Source: an uncultured Tateyamaria sp. (GTDB taxonomy: Bacteria; Pseudomonadota; Alphaproteobacteria; Rhodobacterales; Rhodobacteraceae). From it: 64,000 nucleotides of DNA. The DNA lies in contig NZ_CANNDS010000002.1 of the NCBI RefSeq assembly GCF_947503415.1, forward strand, positions 62,001 to 126,000, given 5' to 3'. The translations under genes and the position numbers were made by a program. The notes beneath the pieces were generated by a model that was not told the origin of the DNA, made no database searches, and saw only the letters and a list, made by a program, of their open reading frames with translations. Shown one piece after another: positions 23,045 through 31,673 of this stretch; position 1 is the stretch's first letter; every line of letters begins with the position of its first letter.

Positions 23045-25324
23045 CTACTCATCAGGAGAATGATACCCTGCTGATACACGGCCACCAAGCCTGACGCCCC
23101 TGCTGTATTTCCACCCCAGAACTTCCATAGCCCGCCTTAGACGCTGCGCATGGCCCTTATTCTGCCGGTCGCTCTCTAGGCCAAGGTAGCTGAGCAGGTC
23201 TTGGGTATGCACTTTGTCTGCTAGAGGAGGCTCACGCAACGGCGAGGCAACCTGCCCCCCTTCGATCATTTCCTCAGCATAGTCACCCGTACCGTTCTCA
23301 AAGGCCTGCCGTTCCGCTTTTCGGTTGCTGAGCATGTCGGCCAGTTTATCGACCCAAGGATCATCAACGGTTTCGTCAGCTTGACGCTCTGCGGCCATCG
23401 ACCACAACTGCTCGGGCAAAACGTGACCAACGCCCGACTTGAACAATGAGTCAGCCTCAGCCCAAAGTTGGTCCCGGTGCTCATCAATCCAGTCCAGATC
23501 AACCCTGGAACCCGGTGCCATCTCCAAAGGCCAAAAACGCCGAGCGCCAGTGGGGTCACTCAAGTATCCGCCTTCGTTTACAGTGCCCGCAAATACCACA
23601 CGGCGTTGATGATCCTCGGTGTTGCGACCATAGGGCGTCCGATACCTGTCTGTGGCTCGGGACATAAACGCTTTGAGAACGTCCATGTCACTTGCCCGAA
23701 GACCGGCCAATTCGGCAAACTCGTGGACCCAGACACCTTCAAGGTTCATGGCTGCATCTTTGTTCCGAAGATCGCCAAGCTCTGCGTCACTGAACCAATC
23801 CGGTGAAAACAGGTCCCGAATGCCGGTAGATTTCAGAGAACCTTGAGGCCCCTTGATGACTGGCATCGTGTCCAGCTTGCAGCCCGATTGCCTTTGACGA
23901 GCCACGGCACCGACCATAAAGCACTGTGAGACAGCTTCTGTGTAGTCGTCCCGGCGACACTGAAAGGCGTCTGTGAAGAGGTCCTTTACCCGGCTGGTTC
24001 CATCCCAGGTCAAGCTATCCAGATAATCAAGGATCGGGTTGAATTTGAAGAAATAGGCAACAGTTGTGATTGCGTCCTGAACGTTTTCCTTTGACGGCTG
24101 GTAGTCCTTACGTTGGTGCTGTTCCATCAACCATGTGCGAGCCAACAAGAGCAGCTTGTCAGTCAGCACACGGCCATAGTCTTCACCCCAAGGCAGTTCG
24201 CCCATCAGGACGACACGCTGCTTGAGTTCATCAAATCGAGGATCAAGCTTGGAGCCGTTGATTGCCTTGAGGGCGTTCTTGGCCGTGTCGGGTGCAACGC
24301 CAGTATTCTTATTGACGGCCAAACCACCTTCATGCACTGGCCGTCTTTTGGGAACGGTTATTGCGTTTGTAGAAAGGTCTTCCAGGTCGTCTTCGAAGTC
24401 CTCCGCAGCGGGTGTCCTCGGAATGGCATCCTCGACGCCTGCGTCTCGCAGCAGCTTGTGAAGGGTACGATACGTCACACGAGGGCCCTTGGCGTCAGCG
24501 TGCAAGCTATCCCAACGCAACCCGATCAGATTGCCATCATCCGCATATGCGGGGTCTTGGGTGCACCAGTCCACAAACTCCTGACGACCGTCCCCCGCCG
24601 TTGCATGGTGGCAGGCCTGCATCAAAGTCAGCCAATTGTCGTGGTCAGAAAAGTCGGCAGGATCAAGGTGCACAAGCATCTGCGCCAATTCCTCCTGATC
24701 ATGCTCACCCCCGCCAGTTGCCACGCTGCCTGATGGTCTTCGGATCAGATCGACAAGGGCCTTGGGAGCAGCCTCGGCACCGAAAGCGTCAAGCTCGGGC
24801 GTGTCGGCTTTCCAGGTGTAGGTTTTCTGGCTATCGGGATGGATCGAACCAGGGGCAACGACCTGACGACCAACCGTCTTGAACTCAATGCCGGGAAACT
24901 GATCGTTCAGGCTGTCTCTGGTGGAAACGTCCTTTGGCTTAGTCATGTAGATATGCAAGCCACCCGAGCCTGTTTCAACGGTCGAATAGAGGTCCGGGTC
25001 CATGCCAGTCCAAAGAACCAGTTCGACAAACGGATTGATTGGGGACGCCAAAGTTTGGCCGTCAGGAAACGCCCGTGGGTCCACATCCAAGACCAATTCA
25101 AAGGGACGCAGACGAACGCCGACGTTGTTCCCCGCGTCCATGTGTTTGATTTGGTCCTCGGATTGATAGGGACGCTTCATCCAGTTGCTGTCGATCGGCG
25201 ATTTGCCCCGTTTGCGTTTCTTGCCCTTGACCTCATCTTCAGCCGAGAACCTATGCAAAGGCAGAAGCTGGTATCCGCTGGCCAGCAAGGGCATCAGTTG
25301 TGACGCATCGGTATGAACACCCAT
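23045..25324 (-). CDS. Prim-Pol primase / VapE-type helicase replication protein
   Basis: A 759-residue multidomain replication protein. The N-terminal part (about 1-200) is a bifunctional primase/polymerase domain with the acidic DVD pair (Asp80/Asp82, ELVLDVDPR) and GSGGLHIYM; a PriCT-like helical domain follows (about 220-300); the C-terminal half is a VirE/VapE-type P-loop ATPase with Walker A GPQGSLKS (492-499) and HEFAEL. Such proteins start and drive replication of phages and satellites. The ATG at 25324 is preferred over an upstream GTG and nearly abuts the previous gene's stop (25326). It lies beside the repeat-rich candidate origin. Confidence 0.9.
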   Translation of the reverse strand: MGVHTDASQLMPLLASGYQLLPLHRFSAEDEVKGKKRKRGKSPIDSNWMKRPYQSEDQIKHMDAGNNVGVRLRPFELVLDVDPRAFPDGQTLASPINPFVELVLWTGMDPDLYSTVETGSGGLHIYMTKPKDVSTRDSLNDQFPGIEFKTVGRQVVAPGSIHPDSQKTYTWKADTPELDAFGAEAAPKALVDLIRRPSGSVATGGGEHDQEELAQMLVHLDPADFSDHDNWLTLMQACHHATAGDGRQEFVDWCTQDPAYADDGNLIGLRWDSLHADAKGPRVTYRTLHKLLRDAGVEDAIPRTPAAEDFEDDLEDLSTNAITVPKRRPVHEGGLAVNKNTGVAPDTAKNALKAINGSKLDPRFDELKQRVVLMGELPWGEDYGRVLTDKLLLLARTWLMEQHQRKDYQPSKENVQDAITTVAYFFKFNPILDYLDSLTWDGTSRVKDLFTDAFQCRRDDYTEAVSQCFMVGAVARQRQSGCKLDTMPVIKGPQGSLKSTGIRDLFSPDWFSDAELGDLRNKDAAMNLEGVWVHEFAELAGLRASDMDVLKAFMSRATDRYRTPYGRNTEDHQRRVVFAGTVNEGGYLSDPTGARRFWPLEMAPGSRVDLDWIDEHRDQLWAEADSLFKSGVGHVLPEQLWSMAAERQADETVDDPWVDKLADMLSNRKAERQAFENGTGDYAEEMIEGGQVASPLREPPLADKVHTQDLLSYLGLESDRQNKGHAQRLRRAMEVLGWKYSRGVRLGGRVSAGYHSPDE

Positions 25325-25325
25325 T

Positions 25326-25565
25326 TCAAGCCCCCGCACGTTTGGCGTTGTAGGCCTCGATCACAGAACGTTCATAGAAAACGGCTGTTCCGATCTTCAC
25401 GTAATCAGGACCGGCATTCTTGTATTTGGTGTTGTTGCGGCGGTTGCGAAAGGCCATCAGCGAAGTTGCAGGATGCCCGGTCATGGCCGCGGCTTCCTTC
25501 GTCGTCAGAAGGTCTTTCAATGGTGTGCCAAAAGGCTTGGGGGCGTTATCTTCGTTCTTAGGCAT
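25326..25565 (-). CDS. Small HTH DNA-binding protein
   Basis: A 79-residue protein with a MerR/AlpA-like winged HTH (LLTTKEAAAMTGHPATSLMAFRNRR, then VKIGTAVFYERSVIEAYNAKRAGA). The final helix with a conserved YERS-type strand is typical of excisionase or AlpA-type regulators. It precedes the primase gene and may control it. This is the second such protein in the element. Confidence 0.78.
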   Translation of the reverse strand: MPKNEDNAPKPFGTPLKDLLTTKEAAAMTGHPATSLMAFRNRRNNTKYKNAGPDYVKIGTAVFYERSVIEAYNAKRAGA

Positions 25566-25747
25566 GGCAGGCCTCCTATGTGCTAAAGTATCGACCGGAT
25601 TGCCTCAGCCGCTCAGCATGGCAATCCGGTCTATTGATCAGAACAATACCGCGCCCAAATCCCCCCGCATACCAACACTTGACCCGCACGCAACGAACGC
25701 TAGTGTAAGGAATTCTATAGGCTGACCTTCAAAGCTGACCGTGGGCT

Positions 25748-26170
25748 TTACCAGTCGCCTCTGTATGGCCGAAGACCAGGGCGTCGTCCCGTTGGCCGAT
25801 GTGGCTGACCCGGCTGGATCGCCCGTTTCTTTGCAAGATTGATGAGGTCACGGTCATTCCAAAAGAGACCGAGCGTCGAATGTTCCAGCGCAAATCCCGG
25901 CTGCGAGAATAACAGCGGTCCATCAGAAGCTTCGATTTCACGCGGCGTGTAGCCAATCGGGTAGACGTCAGCGTGGACAGCGATGGTCCAAAGTGTCATT
26001 GGGTCGAACGGTCCCCAGCCGACCGAGGCACAGCCTTCCGTCAGATCACGGTGGAAAATGCCGGTCGTTTCCAGTTCGCAGGCCTTGAGAACCGCAAGCT
26101 CTATCTTGGCAGCTTGTTCGGGCGATACGCCCTTTCCTTGCCAATCATCCATTTCTGTCTGGTGGGTCAT
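25748..26170 (-). CDS. Hypothetical protein, 140 aa
   Basis: A 140-residue protein, with ATGA coupling to the AlpA-like gene upstream (ATG at 26170 overlaps that stop). The middle reads LTEGCASVGWGPFDPMTLWTIAVHADVYPIGYTPREIEA; the C-terminus is basic and Pro/Arg-rich. No family recognised. Position suggests an element maintenance or regulatory role. Confidence 0.6.
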   Translation of the reverse strand: MTHQTEMDDWQGKGVSPEQAAKIELAVLKACELETTGIFHRDLTEGCASVGWGPFDPMTLWTIAVHADVYPIGYTPREIEASDGPLLFSQPGFALEHSTLGLFWNDRDLINLAKKRAIQPGQPHRPTGRRPGLRPYRGDW

Positions 26171-26355
26171 GCGGCCCCCGACATCATGAAAGCGTCAAGG
26201 TCGTCACGGTGGTAACGAACAATCCGGCCAACGGTTCGGTAAGACGGACCAGTGCCTTTGCTACGCCAATTGTGCATGGTGCCAGGCGAGACTGAAAGGT
26301 ATTTGGCAGCGGCCTCGGTTGTCATCCAAGGGGTGTCAGTTTGTGGGTTGCTCAT
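26167..26355 (-). CDS. AlpA/Xis-like HTH regulator
   Basis: A 62-residue helix-turn-helix protein (WMTTEAAAKYLSVSPGTMHNWRSKGTGPSYRTVGRIVRYHRDDLDAFM), a textbook excisionase/AlpA (HTH_17) domain. AlpA-type proteins switch on excision or the replication module of satellites. The ATG at 26355 is chosen because the domain starts there; the upstream extension to 26421 has no similarity. It lies directly downstream of integrase on the same strand. Confidence 0.88.
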   Translation of the reverse strand: MSNPQTDTPWMTTEAAAKYLSVSPGTMHNWRSKGTGPSYRTVGRIVRYHRDDLDAFMMSGAA

Positions 26356-26371
26356 GCTGATAACTCCAAAA

Positions 26372-26389
26372 TCCAAATGCGTCCAAATG
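26372..26389. promoter_or_regulatory. Candidate operator: TCCAAATG direct repeat
   Basis: TCCAAATG occurs twice with a 10-base period (26372-26379, 26382-26389), 17 bases upstream of the AlpA-like ATG. One helical turn spacing suits two HTH units on one DNA face. Confidence 0.35.
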
Positions 26390-26461
26390 GACAGCGATGA
26401 AATCAGGTTATCAGCTTGCAACGTCTTGATATGCCAACGAGTTAAGGCATCGTACCATCAT

Positions 26462-27586
26462 TTACGCAACGCCTGCCTTGGCCAAGACCAAATCCTCTAA
26501 GGCTTGAGAATGGGGCCGAAGGGCTTCCACCAAATGCGTCTGATGCACATACCCGCCAGAAGCTCCTGGAAGCCGTTGACCCAACAGAAGCGCCCCTTCT
26601 GCATATGGCACACCAGCAGCAATCATCATCGTTCTGGCATGGTGGCGAAGTGCATGCGGAGACGGAACACCAGCCCGCTTTGGCTCGGCAACGTGGCCTG
26701 TGGCTGACCTAGGTGACGGCCAAAGCCAGGGCGAGTTAAGAGGCTCGTCTTCCTTCATTCTGGCCTTCAAGGTTTCGGTCAACCAGCGACCGGTTGGGAA
26801 GGACCAAGCTCCACCCGTTTTCATGTGGGTGAAAGTCAGCACGCCCGCCTCGGCATCGAAGTCGGCACATTTCACGCCAAGCAGAGACGTTCTCCGTGCA
26901 CCCGTCAAAAGGAACGTCCGTTGCATGTCACGCATCAGGGGAGACATGGCTTCGGTCGTGGACCAGAAATCGGCCATGTCCAATTCCCCGACTTCCCGTT
27001 TCGGGGTTGCAGGGACACGAAGGGCATCAACGGGGTTTGCCCCAATCGTTTCGTCATGGCGGCGGGCCGTATTCACAAGAGCTCGGACAGTGCGCATGAC
27101 TGAACCACCCGTGGTCTTGCCGTGACGCTTTGTGAGCTGGTCCATAAGCTCTCGGCATTCCTGACGCGTAATGTCAGCCACGGCACGACGCCGAAGACGC
27201 CCGAGGTAGTTGTCCATATGGTACTGGTAATTCCTGACCGTGGCGTCGGACAGTTCACGTTCCTTCAAGTGCTCTTTCAGGGCTTGTTCCAACGTGATGC
27301 CGGTGGGCTCCGGCCCCGCCGTGGGATCGACGCCAGACTGGATCGTGGCCATGAGTTTTCGAGCCTCGTTCCTGGCCTCAGCCAAACGGATATGGTCAGC
27401 CCGTCCGATCTTGACCCTTACAGTTCGAACGTGCCGCTTTTCCCGGCGGACGTCGCTTTGAACGGCAAAGGTCTTGCAGGTCTTATGGCAGATGCACATC
27501 AGCCCCTTCACATCGGTATCCCGATGGATGCCCGAGCCAAGTGAGAGGTCCCTGATACGGGCCTCGGTGAATTTGAATATGGTCAT
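26462..27586 (-). CDS. int: Tyrosine site-specific integrase
   Basis: A 374-residue phage-type integrase. An N-terminal arm-binding domain (about 1-90, DUF4102-like) and a SAM-like core-binding domain (98-185) precede the catalytic domain, with Arg231 (LLTGARR), HxxR at His311-Arg314 (SPHALRHH) and the nucleophile Tyr346 (GGYVHQ). It would recombine the 47-bp tRNA-Asn site. It is the last gene before the right attachment repeat, transcribed away from it. Confidence 0.95.
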   Translation of the reverse strand: MTIFKFTEARIRDLSLGSGIHRDTDVKGLMCICHKTCKTFAVQSDVRREKRHVRTVRVKIGRADHIRLAEARNEARKLMATIQSGVDPTAGPEPTGITLEQALKEHLKERELSDATVRNYQYHMDNYLGRLRRRAVADITRQECRELMDQLTKRHGKTTGGSVMRTVRALVNTARRHDETIGANPVDALRVPATPKREVGELDMADFWSTTEAMSPLMRDMQRTFLLTGARRTSLLGVKCADFDAEAGVLTFTHMKTGGAWSFPTGRWLTETLKARMKEDEPLNSPWLWPSPRSATGHVAEPKRAGVPSPHALRHHARTMMIAAGVPYAEGALLLGQRLPGASGGYVHQTHLVEALRPHSQALEDLVLAKAGVA

Positions 27587-27726
27587 GGAAAGTACAGTCC
27601 CGAGTACAGCGTTTGCGATTGATCCAGGTGGGCCTGGATGGTGCTACCGGGATGATATTGCTATGTTTTCAAGGGGTCGTACGCCCTGAATGAGGCCAAA
27701 TGGACCATGATTTACTCGCAATCGCA

Positions 27727-27773
27727 GACTGTTAATCAATTGGTCGTAGGTTCGATCCCTACCGCCGGAGCCA
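27727..27773 (+). repeat. Right attachment repeat (tRNA-Asn 3' fragment)
   Basis: Exact 47-bp copy of the tRNA-Asn 3' part, lacking the acceptor 5' strand and D-arm, so not a functional tRNA. It marks the right end of the element. Confidence 0.95.
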
Positions 27774-28268
27774 TTTTCCTCTTTCTATCCAGTTGAAAGC
27801 CTGAGAGGCGCAGGCTTGCGGTGTCCGTAAGGGCTACATCGAAAGATGGCATCTCTTGCGAAGCCGCCGTGCGTGGTCATCGTCAAAGGAAAGTTCGTCT
27901 ACCGCAGACGAACTCCAAAAGACCTCAACGACCTCCATTCGCACACTATTTTTGCGACTTGTCTTAGAAATCAGGATGATAGCTCAGAACGCGTGCCCCG
28001 GGTCAGGCGAAGTGCACGGCAAAGACGTCGCGCACATGTTTCACAGATAGCGCAAGCCCTGTACGCACATCGCCCTCAAAAATGCACGAACCGAGTGCTC
28101 AAACCAACCTTCTGTCGAAGATGAAAAGACAACCACGCCACAACGCGCCGGACGCCTATGACGCGCGGTCAGCGCCCTTCGACCGTCCCCGTGCCTTGAA
28201 CTCGCGCCGTCTTTGTTGCTCTAAGGATCGACACGCCAACCGGGCGGATCTCTTCAAGGGCGCGCACC
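27774..28268. other. Chromosomal gap right of the element
   Basis: 495 bases without an intact gene. A T-rich stretch (TTTTCCTCTTTC) follows the attachment repeat and was probably the original downstream flank of tRNA-Asn. It also holds the possible integrase remnant at 27846-28124. The remainder shows nothing I can identify. Confidence 0.6.
27846..28124 (+). pseudogene. Possible remnant of an integrase N-terminus (DUF6538-like)
   Basis: A 92-residue open frame beginning MASLAKPPCVVIVKGKFVYRRR. The segment VKGKFVYRRRTPKDL resembles the YYFRRRVPKDL signature of the DUF6538 domain at the start of many alphaproteobacterial tyrosine integrases, and the following residues have a related periodicity. 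No catalytic domain follows. Its place next to an occupied tRNA site supports an old integration scar, but similarity this short could be chance. Confidence 0.35.
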
Positions 28269-29537
28269 ATGACCACCACGAACAGTTCTTCGGCACCTCT
28301 TCCCGATCACGCCACACACCTGTTCAGCCCTTATGACCTGAACGGTAAAGCGATAGCTCCGAACCGTTTTTTCAAGTCGGCCATGAGCGAAGTGCTCGCC
28401 GTTCAGGGCGTGCACCTGCCCACCGATGGGCACTTGCGCGTCTACGCGCGTTGGGCGCGCGGCGGAACGGGGATCATCGTGACGGGCAATGTCATGATTG
28501 ACCCGAGCGCTTTGGGCGAGCCCGGAAATGTCGTGCTTGAAAACGACACCCATCTAGATCGCTTTGCCGCTTGGGCCGATGCCGTGCATCAGGCCAACCC
28601 GGATGCGCATGTCTGGATGCAGATCAATCACCCCGGCAAGCAAACACCGAAATTTCTGACCACACACCCCGTGGCCCCAAGCGCCGTTCCTCTGGGCAAG
28701 GCGTTGGAAAACACCTTTGCCCCACCCCGCGCCCTGAACCATGAAGAGATCGAGGGCCTGATCCGCCGCTTCGCCACCTCTGCCGGGCTGGCGCAAAAAG
28801 CGGGCTTTGATGGTGTGCAAATCCACGGCGCACACGGGTATCTGGTCAGTCAGTTCCTGTCGCCTCACCACAACCGCCGCACAGATCAATGGGGTGGCAC
28901 GCCCGAAAACCGCCGGCGCTTTGCCTTGGAAACTTACCGCGCTGTCCGCACAGCCGTTGGCCCCGACTTTCCGGTGTCGATCAAGATGAACAGTGCCGAT
29001 TTCCAAACTGGCGGGTTCGAAGGGGACGAAGCCTTTGAACTTATCGCCGCATTGTCAGCCGAAGGCATCGACCTGATCGAGATTTCCGGTGGCAACTACG
29101 AAAGCCCGGCCATGACGGGCGCCAAGCAATCCACCACGGAGCGGGAGGCGTATTTCCTCGAGTTTGCCTCCAAAGCCCGAAACCACACTGACGCCGCCCT
29201 TGCGGTCACCGGCGGGTTCCGGTCCGTGCGCGCAATGGAAGCGGCCGTCGCGTCAGGTGCCACCGATTTTGTCGGCATCGCGCGTGCGCTCACGCTTGAC
29301 CCCGATCTGCCAAAGCATGCCGCGGACAATCCGGACTACACCTGCGACGTCGGGCGTCCCAGCACAGGGTTCCGCGCATTGGACATGATGTTCATGATCG
29401 CGATTTCTTACTACGAATCCCAGATCAGGCGCATGGCACGTGGCCAGAACCCGGACCCGTCCATGTCGGCGTGGCGCACTGTCCTGCAAAGCGGAACGGC
29501 TCTGGGCAAGGCTGCGTTCCGCAAAAGACGCGCCTGA
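28269..29537 (+). CDS. NADH:flavin oxidoreductase, old yellow enzyme family
   Basis: A 422-residue FMN-dependent TIM-barrel enzyme that reduces activated C=C bonds. Family features are FFKSAMSEVLA, WMQINHPGKQ, GFDGVQIHGAHGYLVSQFLSPHHNRRTDQWGG and VTGGFRSV. The His-Gly-Ala-His active site region is intact. No 2Fe-2S/FAD extension of the enoate reductase type, so a single-domain OYE. Substrate unknown. Confidence 0.93.
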   Translation: MTTTNSSSAPLPDHATHLFSPYDLNGKAIAPNRFFKSAMSEVLAVQGVHLPTDGHLRVYARWARGGTGIIVTGNVMIDPSALGEPGNVVLENDTHLDRFAAWADAVHQANPDAHVWMQINHPGKQTPKFLTTHPVAPSAVPLGKALENTFAPPRALNHEEIEGLIRRFATSAGLAQKAGFDGVQIHGAHGYLVSQFLSPHHNRRTDQWGGTPENRRRFALETYRAVRTAVGPDFPVSIKMNSADFQTGGFEGDEAFELIAALSAEGIDLIEISGGNYESPAMTGAKQSTTEREAYFLEFASKARNHTDAALAVTGGFRSVRAMEAAVASGATDFVGIARALTLDPDLPKHAADNPDYTCDVGRPSTGFRALDMMFMIAISYYESQIRRMARGQNPDPSMSAWRTVLQSGTALGKAAFRKRRA

Positions 29538-29539
29538 CG

Positions 29540-30466
29540 CTAACCGTCCGCGCGATCCGCCTCGATCAAACGCTTGTACGCGGCCCGTAACTGCAAAAAG
29601 ACCGGGCCCGCACGACCACCACCGATCACGCGCCCATCGATGTCGAACACCGGTGTCTGCGCGCCAAACGTACCGGTCAAGAACGCCTCGTCAGCAGCAT
29701 AAGTATCGACCAGCGAATAGTTCCGCTCAAAGACAGGGATGCCTTCGGACCGGCACAGATCAATCACCTTCTGCCGCGTGATGCCGTTCATGCAATAATC
29801 CCCGGTCGAGGTCCAAACCGCTCCCTTCTTGACGACAAAGAAGTTGCAGGCATTTGTGGTGTTCACAAAGCCGAACGGGTCCAGCATCAGCGCCTCGTCC
29901 GCTCCGGCCCGAACCGCATGGTTCAGCGCGATGATACAGTTCAGCTTGGAATGCGAGTTCAGCTTGGCATCCTGCGTCAACGGCAGCCCGCGATGATGCG
30001 GCACCGTATGCAGCCTTATGCCTCGCTCGACCACGCTCTCGTCCGGCTTGGAATGCTCGGCAATAATGACAACTGTCGACCCCCACAGGCTCAGATGCGG
30101 ATGCTGGAACGGCTTGGCCTTCCGCCCGCGCGTCACCATCAACCTGACATGAACATCCGTCTGCATGTCGTTGGCCTGCAAGGTTTTCCACACCGCCTCC
30201 TTCAGCGCATCACGATCCAACCCAATGTCAATCTCGGTATAGGCCGACGCTTCGAACAGGCGATCCAGATGATCGTCAAAGAACGGAATGTGCCCGTCAT
30301 AAAGGCGCAACCCCTCCCAGATCCCGTCGCCAAGCATGAACCCGCTGTCATACACCGACACCACCGCCTCGGCGCGCGGTACGATGCGTCCGTCAACATA
30401 AATCAGGATGTGATCATTGCGGTCGTCAGCTGCGGCGTCGTGCGTGGAAACGTGCGTGTCAGTCAT
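29540..30466 (-). CDS. Class IV aminotransferase (D-amino acid/branched-chain type)
   Basis: A 308-residue fold-type IV PLP aminotransferase. Features are YVDGRIVPRAEAVVSVYDSGFMLGDGIWEG near the start and HSKLNCIIALNHA, whose Lys174 fits the PLP lysine, followed by GADEALML and EEAFLTGT-type DEAFLTGT. The start at 30466 has GGGAGAG upstream; the open frame runs far further upstream across the epimerase gene and is not coding there. D-alanine versus branched-chain use is not decided. Confidence 0.9.
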   Translation of the reverse strand: MTDTHVSTHDAAADDRNDHILIYVDGRIVPRAEAVVSVYDSGFMLGDGIWEGLRLYDGHIPFFDDHLDRLFEASAYTEIDIGLDRDALKEAVWKTLQANDMQTDVHVRLMVTRGRKAKPFQHPHLSLWGSTVVIIAEHSKPDESVVERGIRLHTVPHHRGLPLTQDAKLNSHSKLNCIIALNHAVRAGADEALMLDPFGFVNTTNACNFFVVKKGAVWTSTGDYCMNGITRQKVIDLCRSEGIPVFERNYSLVDTYAADEAFLTGTFGAQTPVFDIDGRVIGGGRAGPVFLQLRAAYKRLIEADRADG

Positions 30467-30526
30467 GAGGTCTCTCCCTTGGGAAGATGAATTGCACAGC
30501 TGCGACCGCTTTGCCATGGTGCACGG

Positions 30527-31444
30527 ATGGGCAAGACCTACACGATCCGCTCGAACCGTCTGACGGCTATTTGGGACCCCGATGGCGCGCGATTGCGCAG
30601 CCTGTCCCTTGATGGCGGGCCGAACATGGTGCTGGACGTGGATGATGCGGTCTCCGGCAGACTGCGCGACGCATATGCTGGTACGATTGTCGGGCCGTTG
30701 GCCAACCGCGTGCGGGGTGGCACGGTGCCGTTGAACGGTGCAACCTATCAGATGCCCTGCAACGAAGACGGGATCACGGCCCTGCACAGTGGCCCGCACG
30801 GGTTGGACCGCGCAACGTGGACCGTCGCGGCCCAAGATCGGTCTGCCCTGCACTTCACCCACCAGCTGCCCGACGGATATGGCGGGCTGCCCGGACATCG
30901 GGACATCGATCTGTGGTGTGACGTCATGAACGACACCCTGACGCTGCGGATCACCCTGACCACGGATGCGCCAACTCCGGTCTCGATTGCGCATCACCCG
31001 TATTGGCGCGTGACCCCGGACCATTTGCTGCAGATCAACGCCGCGCACTACCTGACCACGGATGATACGAACCTGCCGACCGGACAGATTGCGCCCGTGG
31101 CAGACACGCCTTTCGACCATCGCATGCCCCGCGCCATCGACACGGCGACAGACCACAATTTCTGTATCGCAACTGCCAGACGCGACCGACCGCACGCGGT
31201 GGCCATGCTGATCACCCGGGACCATATCTTGCACATCGCCAGCACCGAACCCGGGCTACAGGCCTATAGCGGGGCCTTCCTGCCCGATATCCCTGCAACC
31301 AACGTCGCACCGCTCGCGGGCATCGCACTTGAACCGCAGGGCTGGCCGGACGCCGTCAACAATCCCGAGTTTCCCAGCGTAATTTGCACGCCCGATCACC
31401 CGTATTCACAAACAACTGAGTACAAGGTGCAGTCCGCCACATAA
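30527..31444 (+). CDS. Aldose 1-epimerase family protein
   Basis: A 305-residue beta-sandwich epimerase that interconverts sugar anomers. Family features are GPLANRVRGGTVPLNG, ALHSGPHGLDRATW, and AHHPYW, which hold the catalytic histidine region, and LEPQGWPDAVNNPEFP near the end. Divergent from the aminotransferase gene with a 60-base gap. Confidence 0.9.
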   Translation: MGKTYTIRSNRLTAIWDPDGARLRSLSLDGGPNMVLDVDDAVSGRLRDAYAGTIVGPLANRVRGGTVPLNGATYQMPCNEDGITALHSGPHGLDRATWTVAAQDRSALHFTHQLPDGYGGLPGHRDIDLWCDVMNDTLTLRITLTTDAPTPVSIAHHPYWRVTPDHLLQINAAHYLTTDDTNLPTGQIAPVADTPFDHRMPRAIDTATDHNFCIATARRDRPHAVAMLITRDHILHIASTEPGLQAYSGAFLPDIPATNVAPLAGIALEPQGWPDAVNNPEFPSVICTPDHPYSQTTEYKVQSAT

Positions 31445-31539
31445 TTGCCACATTTCAGCCACCCCCACGGCACAGTGTCGTGCTGGGGTGATCGTGCCGC
31501 AGAGTTTCGCGGCCAACGCAAAATGTAAAAGGTGATGAA

Positions 31540-31632
31540 ATGTCGAGCAAACAACGCCCCCCGGCCCCACAAGTGCCACCGAAAAAAGACGCCAAACCCG
31601 CGCCCATCATTACGGACTACGCCAGTATCTGA
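31540..31632 (+). CDS. Possible 30-aa Pro-rich peptide
   Basis: A short open frame (MSSKQRPPAPQVPPKK..., ending ITDYASI) preceded by AAAAGGTGA at good spacing. The ribosome binding site is the main support; I know no family. Confidence 0.35.
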   Translation: MSSKQRPPAPQVPPKKDAKPAPIITDYASI

Positions 31633-31673
31633 GGATGGGTGACATGGCCATGGTGGCGCGATAAAACACGCCC

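Larger units (their letters stand above)
12776..27773. mobile_element. PICI-like/satellite integrative element in tRNA-Asn, about 15 kb
   Basis: Bounded by 47-bp direct repeats of tRNA-Asn, with a repeat-to-repeat distance of 14,951 bp. Reading from the right end it holds integrase, AlpA-like HTH, small hypothetical, second HTH, primase-helicase, repeat-rich candidate origin, terminase-small-subunit-like gene, then accessory genes including Shedu-like, DUF6119 and a CBASS-like locus at the left end. There are no structural phage, large-terminase, relaxase or conjugation genes. Parts of it, such as the DUF6119 and Shedu genes, are visibly richer in A+T than the flanking core. The module order fits a phage-inducible chromosomal island-like satellite; a minimal integrative mobilisable element is the alternative. 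Confidence 0.88.

Noticed and set aside
12823-27726. CRISPR array, conjugation or IS element within the integrated element
   Set aside because: No regularly spaced repeats, relaxase or transposase seen on reading the region.
30467-31234. Upstream extension of the aminotransferase frame
   Set aside because: Antisense to the intact aldose epimerase gene; the family start is at 30466.
31460-31491. Stem-loop after the aldose epimerase gene
   Set aside because: Bulged stem without T-run; not convincing as a terminator.
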